From Burkholderiales bacterium (GTDB lineage Bacteria > Pseudomonadota > Gammaproteobacteria > Burkholderiales > JAEUOS01), in assembly GCA_947456845.1 (NCBI GenBank), contig CANGUJ010000219.1:1-6784 (forward strand): DNA of 6,784 nt. Direction: 5' to 3'. The notes under the pieces are model-generated. The model was not told where the DNA came from, ran no database searches, and saw nothing but the letters and a program-made list of their open reading frames with translations. The translations under genes and the position numbers were made by a program. Below, one piece after another: positions 1 to 6,784 of this stretch; the stretch's first letter is position 1; each line of letters opens with the position of its first letter.

Positions 1-389
1 CGAGCGCGGCCGAGGTTCAGGCGAAGTTCGGCGCCGCCCTGGCCGCCTTGCCGCCGCGGCCGGCGTCGTTCGTCCTGTACTTCACCGAAGGGCGGGATAC
101 GCTGACCGACGATTCCGGCACGCTCATCGAAAAGGTGTTCGCGGAAATCGCCGCCCGGCCCGCGCCCGATGTGGCCGTGATCGGGCACACCGACAGCGTC
201 GGCGCGCAGGCCGCCAATGACAGCCTGTCGCTGCAACGCGCCGAATCGGTCCGGCGCGAGCTGATCCGGCGCGGCATACCGGCCGAGACCATCCGCGCCA
301 GCGGACGCGGCGAGCGGGAACTGCTGGTGCCGACGGCGGACAATGTGGCCGAAGCGCGCAATCGCCGGGTGGAAATCATCGTCCGCTAG
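1..389 (+). CDS. OmpA-family C-terminal domain protein, 5' end cut by window
   Basis: This is the C-terminal part of an OmpA-like protein, which anchors the outer membrane or a periplasmic protein to peptidoglycan. The frame is open from base 3, and the upstream codons (SAAEVQAKFG...) read straight into the domain, so the TTG at 48 is internal and not a start. Visible family features are the beta-strand SFVLYFTEGRDTLT, then GHTDSVG with the Asp (codon 192-194) that binds diaminopimelate in OmpA, then NDSLSLQRAESV with the matching Arg (codon 237-239), then GRGERELLVP and a terminal NRRVEIIVR. About 128 residues are present and the N-terminal region is missing, so it could be a porin-type, lipoprotein-type or FecR-associated protein. 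It ends in TAG at 387-389, inside the shared CTAG that also ends the convergent CHASE2-phosphatase gene. The family call is firm; the exact role is not known. Confidence 0.9.
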   Translation, partial: SAAEVQAKFGAALAALPPRPASFVLYFTEGRDTLTDDSGTLIEKVFAEIAARPAPDVAVIGHTDSVGAQAANDSLSLQRAESVRRELIRRGIPAETIRASGRGERELLVPTADNVAEARNRRVEIIVR

Positions 390-2488
390 GCGCCGCCCCC
401 CGGGCCGTTCCAGCGCAGGGCGAGGATGGTCAGGTCGTCGGCCGCTTCGGCGCCGTCGACAAAGCGCGCGACATCTGACACGAGCGCCGCCATCAGGCCC
501 GCCGCGCCCAGCCCCTGGCCGCGCGCCGTTTCCTGGGTCGCGCGCAGCCTCGCCCCGCCATAGAGGCCGCCGGCCGGGTCCTGCGCCTCGGTGACGCCGT
601 CGGTGACCATGCAGATCATGTCGCCGGGCGCGATCCGCACCTGCGCGCCGCGGTACTCGAAGTCATCGACCACGCACAGGGGCGGCCCGTCGCCGCCGGC
701 CAGGCGCCTGAACGATCCTCCGGCCGCAATCAGCGCCGGATCGTCATGGCCGGCATTGCAGTAGGCCAGCACGCCGCTTTCGAGATCGAGGATGCCGGCG
801 AAGAGGGTGACGAACATGGCCTCGCCGTTCTCGCGCGATACTTCGGCGTTGGCGACGGTCATCAATTCACCGACGCGGTCGGGGTCGGCGCAGGCGTCCT
901 TGCCGCGCAGCGCATTGCTCTTGTACAGCGCCTTCGACACCGCCATGAAAATGCTGGCCGGCAGGCCTTTTCCGGATACGTCGCCGATCAGGAAAAACAG
1001 CCGGTCGCGATCGAGCGGAAAGAAATCGTACAGATCGCCGCCGACCTCGCGGGCCGGTGTCATCGTGGCCGCCACCTCGATGCGCGCATCGGCCCGCAGC
1101 GCCTCCGGTCGCGGCAGGATGCCGGTCTGGATGCGCCGCGCCGCCTCGAGCTCGCCCGCCACGCGCGCGGCTTGCTCGCGCTGGCGCTGGATTTCAGCCC
1201 GCAGCGTACGCTCGCGCCGCCGCGCCTCGACCAGCGAGAGCACCAGCAGCGCTCCGAACACCAAGGCAAGATTGAGCGCCGGATTCGCGCCGTCGAAAAG
1301 CACGCGCATGCCGGCGAAACCGGCCCAGCCCAGCGCGAGGGTCGCGCCGATGAGGGCGCCGCCGAGCGCCAGTGCGCGGCGCGGCGCCATGACCGGCATG
1401 AGCCACACCAGCGCCAGCGCTCCGGCGGCGTAGACCAGCCACTCCAGGCCCGGCATCCAGCCGGGCCGGGTCAGCGGCGTGGCATCGAAGATCATTTCGA
1501 GCAGCTGCGCGCGCACTTCCACCCCCGGCATGCGCTCGCCGCCCGGCACCGTCTGGTAGTCGAGCAGCCCCAGCCCGGTCACGCCGACGAGCACCAGCTT
1601 GCCCTCCAGGCGGTCGCGCGGGACCCGCCCGGCCATCACATCGGCGGCCGAGACGTAGCGCCGCGCGTCGCGCGGCGAGAAGTGCAGCCAGGCGGAGCCG
1701 TCGCCTTGCACGGGATGGGCGAAGCCGTTGACGACGACGCGCCGCGCGCGGCCACCTTCGACCTCCAGACCGACGGCGGCGCTGCCGGTGGCCACGCGCA
1801 GCATTTCCAGTTCGAGTCCGGGCACCAGCGTGCCCGCCACGCTGGCCGCCAGCGGCAGGCGCCGCACCACCGCGCCTTCGAGATCGGCGGAGATCAGGCC
1901 GTGCCCGGCCGCGGCGCGGTCGATGTCCGCCAGGCTCGTCAGCACGCCTTCATGGGACCACAAGCCCGGCACCGACGTGCCACCGAGGATGCGAAACGGC
2001 GGCGCGCGCAAGGTGTCGCGGGTCGGGTACGGCTGGCCGGCGATGGCCAGCACCACCGGCGCCCGCGCGATTGCAGCCGCCAGCAGCGCATCGTGGGTCG
2101 GCAGGGCGAGGAGCCGTTCGCGGGTCGCGGCCTCGGAGGGCGGCAGCGTGCGCGCCAGCGCCTCCGGGGAAAGGCGGTCCGGCTGGGGCCAGAGCAGGTC
2201 GAGGCCGACCGCCGCCGGCGCGGCCGCCGCGATGCGGTCGATCAGCCGTGCCGTCTCGTTGCGCGGCCACGGCCACTGGCCGATCTCGTTCAGGCTTTTC
2301 TCGTCGATCTCGACGATGACCGCGGGCATCGACTGCACCTGGCGCGGCAGCAGCGCCTGGTAGCCATCGAACCAGGCCAGGCGCAGGCGCTCGTCCCATG
2401 GCGCGCCCGCGAAGGCCGCCAGCGCCAGCAGCAGCACGACGCCGGCGCCCTGCCAGCGCATCCTCGCACGCGCCGCCACGCCGCTCAA
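386..2488 (-). CDS. CHASE2 sensor fused to SpoIIE/RsbU-type PP2C serine phosphatase
   Basis: This is a 700-residue inner-membrane signalling phosphatase. Residues about 13-29 form a first membrane segment. Residues about 32-340 are an extracytoplasmic CHASE2 sensor (VIVEIDEKSLNEIGQWPWPR at 57-76, GKLVLVGVTGLGLLD at 296-310, PGVEVRAQLLEMI at 321-333). Three further helices follow at about 347-366, 371-392 and 402-420, the usual CHASE2 layout. A charged coiled-coil linker (421-456) leads to the cytoplasmic PP2C domain. That domain keeps the metal-binding motifs EVGGDLYDFF (D485, D488), GDVSGKGLPA (D503), NAGHD, VTDGVTEA (D630) and DDLTI (D684/D685), so it should be active. By family it removes phosphate from a STAS-domain antagonist, and one is encoded two genes upstream. 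The TTG start overlaps the stop of the MBL gene as TTGA, with GGAA 8 nt upstream. An ATG at 2461 preceded by GCGAGG is an alternative start that would shorten the protein by 9 residues. There is no HAMP or PAS domain and no kinase domain. Confidence 0.92.
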   Translation of the reverse strand: MSGVAARARMRWQGAGVVLLLALAAFAGAPWDERLRLAWFDGYQALLPRQVQSMPAVIVEIDEKSLNEIGQWPWPRNETARLIDRIAAAAPAAVGLDLLWPQPDRLSPEALARTLPPSEAATRERLLALPTHDALLAAAIARAPVVLAIAGQPYPTRDTLRAPPFRILGGTSVPGLWSHEGVLTSLADIDRAAAGHGLISADLEGAVVRRLPLAASVAGTLVPGLELEMLRVATGSAAVGLEVEGGRARRVVVNGFAHPVQGDGSAWLHFSPRDARRYVSAADVMAGRVPRDRLEGKLVLVGVTGLGLLDYQTVPGGERMPGVEVRAQLLEMIFDATPLTRPGWMPGLEWLVYAAGALALVWLMPVMAPRRALALGGALIGATLALGWAGFAGMRVLFDGANPALNLALVFGALLVLSLVEARRRERTLRAEIQRQREQAARVAGELEAARRIQTGILPRPEALRADARIEVAATMTPAREVGGDLYDFFPLDRDRLFFLIGDVSGKGLPASIFMAVSKALYKSNALRGKDACADPDRVGELMTVANAEVSRENGEAMFVTLFAGILDLESGVLAYCNAGHDDPALIAAGGSFRRLAGGDGPPLCVVDDFEYRGAQVRIAPGDMICMVTDGVTEAQDPAGGLYGGARLRATQETARGQGLGAAGLMAALVSDVARFVDGAEAADDLTILALRWNGPGGGA

Positions 2489-3444
2489 AGCGCGATTTCC
2501 ATCCCGTCGTAGGCGGCCGATACCTTGAGGGGCGCGGCGGAGCGGGTGATTTCCTCGAAGCGCCGGGTGTCGGCCAGCACGCGTTCGATGGCGGCATCGT
2601 CGAAGGCGGGCTCATGGTGGTACATCACCAGGTGCTTGACGCCGGCCAGCTGGCACAATTCCACGCCCACCACATTGCTGGAATGTCCCCAGTCGGCCTT
2701 GACGGAAATGGCGTCGGCCAGTGAATACATGGCATCGAAAATCACCACATCGGCCGCGCGGAAGAACTCGACGAACGCGCGGGTTTCCTGCGGATCGTCG
2801 AGCTTGTGCTCGGAATCGGTCGAGTACACCACCGCACGGCCGCCGGCCTCGAAACGGTAGCCGTAGGAATCGCCCGCATGCAGCTGTTTCTTGGGCGTCA
2901 CGATGAGGCCCGCCACCTGGTAGGGCCTGCCGGGTTCCAGAGTGACGAACTCGATCTGCTTTGCGACGATGGAGAAGTCCACCGGGAATGACGGCTCCGC
3001 CTGCTGGCGCACGAAGGCTTCGCGCAGGCGCTCGTGGCAGCCATGGATCACCAGCCGGTTGCCGGGAATGTAGGCCGGCGTGAAAAACGGCAGGCCCATG
3101 ATGTGGTCCCAGTGCAGGTGCGACATGAACACGTTGTAGGTCTGCGGCTTGCCCGGGCCGTGGCGCGACATCATCGCCTGGCCGAACGGACGCACCCCGC
3201 TGCCGAGATCGCACAGCACGTATTGGTCGCCGCCGGTTTCGATTTCCACGCAGGACGAATGGCCGCCGTAGGTGCCGGTCTGGTGGAAATCGAGGCCGTC
3301 CAGATGGCGCTTGACGGCCGCCTCGCTGCCCAGGTCGACGCCGCGCGCGCCGCGCAGCACCGCCTCGATCTTGGCGCGCACCTGCGCCGCGGTGAGCGCC
3401 ACCGGGATCGAGCCGCGGGTGCCCCACAGGCGGATGCGCTTCAT
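2485..3444 (-). CDS. MBL-fold metallohydrolase
   Basis: This is a 319-residue cytoplasmic metallo-beta-lactamase-fold hydrolase with no signal peptide. The N-terminus MKRIRLWGTRGSIPV and TGTYGGHSSCVEIE at 56-69 are typical of a bacterial MBL subgroup often found near signalling genes. A complete dinuclear metal set is visible: SHLHWDHIMG gives H109, H111, D113 and H114, KQLHAGDSYGYRF gives H189, YSTDSEH gives D210, and MYHHEP gives H276 or H277. The substrate cannot be read from sequence; cyclic nucleotide, phosphodiester and RNA substrates all occur in the fold. The reading frame stays open far upstream, but the ATG at 3444 is chosen because the conserved N-terminus begins there, a weak GGTGG lies 7 nt before it, and the longer version would run through the STAS gene in a low-complexity Arg/Ser-rich frame. 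It lies 13 nt after the STAS gene and overlaps the CHASE2-phosphatase start by 4 nt, which suggests shared expression and a role in the same pathway. Confidence 0.9.
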   Translation of the reverse strand: MKRIRLWGTRGSIPVALTAAQVRAKIEAVLRGARGVDLGSEAAVKRHLDGLDFHQTGTYGGHSSCVEIETGGDQYVLCDLGSGVRPFGQAMMSRHGPGKPQTYNVFMSHLHWDHIMGLPFFTPAYIPGNRLVIHGCHERLREAFVRQQAEPSFPVDFSIVAKQIEFVTLEPGRPYQVAGLIVTPKKQLHAGDSYGYRFEAGGRAVVYSTDSEHKLDDPQETRAFVEFFRAADVVIFDAMYSLADAISVKADWGHSSNVVGVELCQLAGVKHLVMYHHEPAFDDAAIERVLADTRRFEEITRSAAPLKVSAAYDGMEIAL

Positions 3445-3457
3445 GCCGCGGCCACCG

Positions 3458-3853
3458 CTAACCGGCGTCGTAGAGGGCCAGCGCCTGCGTGGAGAGGTCG
3501 GCGACCGCCTCGCGCAGGCCGGGAAACGCGGCGAAGACGTAATTGAAGCGGCTGATGTCGAAGATTTCCTTGACCACCGGCTGCATCGCCGCGATGACGA
3601 TGGCGCCCTTCTGCGCCTTGACCTGCTTGGCCGCCAGCATGAGCACCCGCAGACCCACGCTGCTGATGTACTCGACGGCCGAGAAATCGAGCACCACGCG
3701 GTCGCGGCCTTCGCTGCAGTGTTCCAGCGCGGGGGCCAGCCTGAGCCTGAAGTCCTCCGCGCTGGCATGGTCGATGCGGCCCGCCGGCGCCACTACGACC
3801 ACCTCGCCATACCGCCTGTTGTTGAACTCCACGCCCCCGGCTCCCGCGGTCAC
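3458..3853 (-). CDS. STAS-domain anti-sigma-factor antagonist-like protein
   Basis: This is a single STAS domain (131 residues), the size of SpoIIAA/RsbV-type antagonists. In partner switching such proteins bind and neutralise a kinase/anti-sigma factor when unphosphorylated. Visible features are VVVVAPAGRIDHASAEDF (18-35), the strand RVVLDFSAVEYIS, and the phosphorylation loop SSVGLRVL (64-71). By alignment with SpoIIAA (DSSG around Ser58), Ser65 is the expected phosphoserine, and position 64 holds Ser where SpoIIAA has Asp. The C-terminal half (KAQKGAIVIAAMQPVVKEIFDISRFNYVF) is normal for the family. The given GTG start lies 1 nt after the thiC stop (TAG-G-GTG), with a poor ribosome site. 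A second in-frame GTG at 3832 has GGGAG 8 nt upstream and would give 124 residues; it may be the true start. The CHASE2-PP2C encoded two genes downstream is the natural candidate to dephosphorylate it. Confidence 0.88.
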   Translation of the reverse strand: MTAGAGGVEFNNRRYGEVVVVAPAGRIDHASAEDFRLRLAPALEHCSEGRDRVVLDFSAVEYISSVGLRVLMLAAKQVKAQKGAIVIAAMQPVVKEIFDISRFNYVFAAFPGLREAVADLSTQALALYDAG

Positions 3854-3854
3854 C

Positions 3855-5767
<1,913 letters not shown>

Positions 5768-5768
<1 letters not shown>

Positions 5769-5798
5769 GATTCGTCTTTCTCCGCGGGTGCGGAATCA
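5768..5798 (-). promoter_or_regulatory. thiC ribosome-binding site with sequestering hairpin
   Basis: On the thiC strand, UGAUUC (5798-5793) is complementary to GAAUCA (5773-5768), which includes the A of the AUG. Between them CCGC-ACCC-GCGG (5793-5782) forms a small stem whose 3' side contains the first bases of the Shine-Dalgarno GGAGA (5783-5779). These two short stems share one base and may compete or stack. Either would reduce ribosome access, as expected of a translational riboswitch expression platform. The pairing is seen in the sequence; its role is inferred. Confidence 0.5.
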
Positions 5799-5804
5799 AA
5801 CGCC

Positions 5805-5910
5805 AGGGGTCGAGAGAGCATCAGCTTTCCTACGGCGGCATTACCCGCATCAGGTCATTGAGGGACTCTCTCACCCGGCGCGGCATGATTGCCTATCCGC
5901 CAGGACCCCT
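5805..5910 (-). promoter_or_regulatory. possible anti-aptamer helix of the thiC riboswitch
   Basis: Just after the aptamer, the RNA contains CUCUCUC (5818-5812) directly followed by GACCCCU (5811-5805). CUCUCUC is a 7-bp perfect complement of GAGAGAG (5872-5866), which includes most of the J3-2 UGAGA core. GACCCCU is a 7-bp perfect complement of AGGGGUC (5910-5904), the 5' strand of P2. The two pairings are nested, so up to 14 bp can form around the P3 hairpin and would destroy P2 and the ligand site. UCUCU in the same tract can also pair with the Shine-Dalgarno GGAGA (one G-U), which gives a simple on/off model. This is inference from complementarity alone. Confidence 0.55.
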
Positions 5911-5915
5911 AGCTG
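5822..5915 (-). promoter_or_regulatory. TPP riboswitch (THI element) aptamer upstream of thiC
   Basis: On the thiC strand all aptamer elements can be traced. P1 is CAGCU (5915-5911) with AGCUG (5826-5822). P2 is AGGG (5910-5907) with CCCU (5864-5861). P3 is CCUGGCG (5904-5898) with CGCCGGG (5880-5874), capped by the GGCA-AUCA-UGCC hairpin. The J3-2 core is UGAGA (5873-5869). The second arm, ACCUGAUGCGGGUAAUGCC followed by GCCGUAGGAAAG, contains P4 (CCU with AGG) and P5 (GCGG with CCGC). The ACCUGAU, GGUAAU and CGUAGG blocks match the pyrophosphate-sensing half of known TPP aptamers. Binding of thiamine pyrophosphate should lower thiC expression, and perhaps that of the genes behind it. Confidence 0.96.
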
Positions 5916-5923
5916 CGGCGTGA

Positions 5924-5952
5924 ACCTTACAGCAGACTCGCGCGCAATTCAA
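5924..5952 (-). promoter_or_regulatory. putative sigma70 promoter for thiC transcription unit
   Basis: Reading toward thiC, TTGAAT (5952-5947, 4 of 6 matches to the -35 consensus) is followed after 17 bp by TAAGGT (5929-5924, a weak -10 keeping the TA...T pattern). Initiation about 7 nt further on would fall just before the P1 stem of the riboswitch, which is where a TPP leader usually begins. The spacing and position support it; the -10 match is modest. Confidence 0.5.
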
Positions 5953-5978
5953 TGATTCCCGCAATGAAGCCGCTCAAC

Positions 5979-5994
5979 CCCTGCCCGGGCAGGG
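5979..5994. repeat. 16-bp perfect palindrome between divergent promoters
   Basis: CCCTGCCC is followed directly by its exact reverse complement GGGCAGGG. It lies upstream of both the thiC promoter and the TetR-gene promoter. There is no T tract on either side, so it does not look like an intrinsic terminator. It could be a binding site for an unidentified dimeric regulator or a chance GC-rich palindrome. Confidence 0.5.
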
Positions 5995-6009
5995 TCATTG
6001 TGATCACGC

Positions 6010-6038
6010 TTGACGGAAATCGGACGGCGGAATAAATT
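6010..6038 (+). promoter_or_regulatory. putative sigma70 promoter of the TetR-family gene
   Basis: TTGACG (6010-6015, 5 of 6 to consensus) and TAAATT (6033-6038) are separated by 17 bp, a good sigma70 match. The -10 lies inside the left arm of the 28-bp palindrome, and the expected start point (about 6045) falls at its centre, leaving a leader of roughly 26 nt before the GTG at 6071. An 8-bp palindrome GTGATCAC (6000-6007) sits just upstream of the -35. Confidence 0.7.
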
Positions 6039-6059
6039 ACTGACCGGTCAGTAATTTAT
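6032..6059. promoter_or_regulatory. 28-bp perfect palindrome, probable TetR-type operator
   Basis: ATAAATTACTGACC (6032-6045) is followed with no spacer by its exact reverse complement (6046-6059). The ACTGACCGGTCAGT core and the size fit TetR/AcrR operators, which are commonly near-perfect palindromes. It covers the -10 element and predicted start site of the downstream TetR gene, so binding would block its transcription (autorepression). The symmetry is seen directly; the identity of the bound protein is inferred from position. Confidence 0.85.
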
Positions 6060-6070
6060 CGGGCAACTCG

Positions 6071-6766
6071 GTGACGCTTCAAACAAGACACAACGCGGAA
6101 CCGCGCTGGCAGCGCCGCAAGAACGCCCGGCCGGCGGAGTTGGTCTCGGCCGCGCTGCAGATCTTCACCGAGCGCGGCTATGCCGGTACGCGGCTCGATG
6201 ACGTGGCGGAGCAAGCCGGCGTTTCCAAGGGCACGCTCTACCTTTACTACGCCAACAAGGAAGACCTGTTCAAGGCGGTCGTACGCGAGGGCCTGGTGTC
6301 GCCGCTCATGGAAGTGCGCGGCCTGATCGACCAGTTCGAGGGGGCCACCGCCGACCTGGTCCGCATGCTGGTGCGCGGCTGGTGGGAGCGCATCGGCTCG
6401 ACCGGGCACGCGGGCATTCCCAAGCTGATGATCGCCGAGGCGGCGAACTTTCCGGACCTGGCGCGCTTCTACATCGAGGAGGTGATCCTGCCCGGCCAGG
6501 CCGCGATGGAGCGCATCATCGCACGCGGCGTGGCACGCGGGGAATTCCGCAGCGTCGACCCGGCGCAGGTGGCGCACCTGATGGCCGCCCCCTTCCTGCT
6601 CATTTCCGCCTGGCGCCACGGCTTCGGCCATGCCATCAAGGGCGAACTGCCGACCCTGTCGGACGGCGCGGCCCTGCTCGAGACCCACATCGAGATCCTG
6701 CTGCGCGGCCTCGCACCCGCCTCGCCCGCTCCCGGCGCGGCGAACGCGCCGGGAGGCCGCGCGTGA
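6071..6766 (+). CDS. TetR/AcrR-family transcriptional repressor
   Basis: This is a 231-residue DNA-binding repressor. The N-terminal TetR domain covers about 20-70: ELVSAALQIFTERGYAGTRL (helix 1 region), then the helix-turn-helix LDDVAEQAGVSKGTLYLYYANKEDLF at 42-67 with the typical recognition segment SKGTLYLYY. The remainder (about 75-215) is a helical ligand-binding and dimer domain, including GWWERI at 103-108 and HLMAAPFLLISAWRHGF at 169-185; the inducer cannot be predicted. The last 15 residues are Ala/Pro/Gly rich. The GTG start is the only good one before the HTH and is preceded by a weak CGGG 7 nt upstream. The gene sits behind a sigma70-like promoter overlapped by a 28-bp palindrome, so it is probably autoregulated. 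Its stop overlaps a GTG start of the next gene, the arrangement seen when such repressors head efflux or catabolic operons. Confidence 0.95.
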   Translation: MTLQTRHNAEPRWQRRKNARPAELVSAALQIFTERGYAGTRLDDVAEQAGVSKGTLYLYYANKEDLFKAVVREGLVSPLMEVRGLIDQFEGATADLVRMLVRGWWERIGSTGHAGIPKLMIAEAANFPDLARFYIEEVILPGQAAMERIIARGVARGEFRSVDPAQVAHLMAAPFLLISAWRHGFGHAIKGELPTLSDGAALLETHIEILLRGLAPASPAPGAANAPGGRA

Positions 6767-6784
6767 CACCGCGCGGCATGATCG
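6763..6784 (+). CDS. start of a downstream gene, 3' part outside window
   Basis: A GTG at 6763-6765 overlaps the TGA of the TetR gene as GTGA and is preceded by a strong ribosome site GGGAGG (6751-6756) with a 6-nt spacer. It would begin MTPRGMI. An in-frame ATG at 6778 is an alternative start but lies 21 nt from the GGGAGG. Only seven codons are visible, so no function can be given. Translational coupling with the repressor suggests it is a target of the same regulation, often an efflux component in such loci. Confidence 0.5.

Noticed and set aside
746..2512. 588-codon + strand open frame opposite the CHASE2-phosphatase gene
   Set aside because: Its composition is Arg/Gln/His/Ala rich with no motif, and it lies fully antisense to a gene with clear CHASE2 and PP2C motifs.
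3445..3768. Upstream extension of the MBL frame to a start at 3768
   Set aside because: The extra 108 residues are Arg/Ser-rich low-complexity sequence read out of frame through the STAS gene. The conserved MBL N-terminus begins at the ATG at 3444.
5979..5994. GC-rich palindrome as an intrinsic terminator
   Set aside because: It has no loop spacer and no T run on either strand, and no gene ends nearby on either strand.
6000..6007. GTGATCAC as a CRP site
   Set aside because: The half-sites TGTGA and TCACA need a 6-bp spacer; here the palindrome is contiguous, so it does not match the CRP consensus.
6056..6769. - strand open frame opposite the TetR gene
   Set aside because: It is a GC-rich shadow with no domain; the + strand frame has a textbook TetR helix-turn-helix.

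Overview
This high-GC window looks like the chromosome of a betaproteobacterium. The ThiC sequence, the OmpA/CHASE2 gene neighbourhood and the codon usage fit a Rhodocyclales-type organism, but this placement is an inference from protein style and not a search result. Coding density is very high. There are five complete genes, one gene cut at the left edge, the first codons of another at the right edge, and one regulatory intergenic region of about 300 bp.

Left to right: (1) the C-terminal peptidoglycan-binding domain of an OmpA-family protein on the + strand, truncated by the window start. (2) Four genes on the - strand, read from about 5768 down to 386: thiC (HMP-P synthase of thiamine synthesis), a STAS-domain anti-sigma-factor-antagonist-like protein, an MBL-fold metallohydrolase with a full metal-ligand set, and a membrane CHASE2 sensor fused to a SpoIIE/RsbU-type PP2C phosphatase. 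The junctions are 1 nt apart, 13 nt apart and a 4-nt overlap, so the four genes look like one transcription unit. The OmpA and CHASE2-phosphatase genes converge and share a CTAG tetranucleotide that supplies both stop codons. (3) The 302-bp gap 5769-6070 holds a complete TPP riboswitch aptamer for thiC with a plausible expression platform and a sigma70-like promoter, then a divergent sigma70-like promoter for a TetR gene. That second promoter is overlapped by a perfect 28-bp palindrome, the probable autorepression operator. (4) The TetR/AcrR regulator on the + strand is followed by a GTG start, overlapping its stop by 4 nt, of a gene that runs off the window.

How the parts may work together: CHASE2-PP2C is expected to sense an extracytoplasmic cue and dephosphorylate the STAS protein, as RsbU and SpoIIE do in partner switching. 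The MBL enzyme encoded between them is a third member of unknown substrate. The most notable point is the position of this signalling set directly behind a TPP-riboswitch-controlled thiC. No partner-switching kinase (RsbW-like) is encoded in the window.
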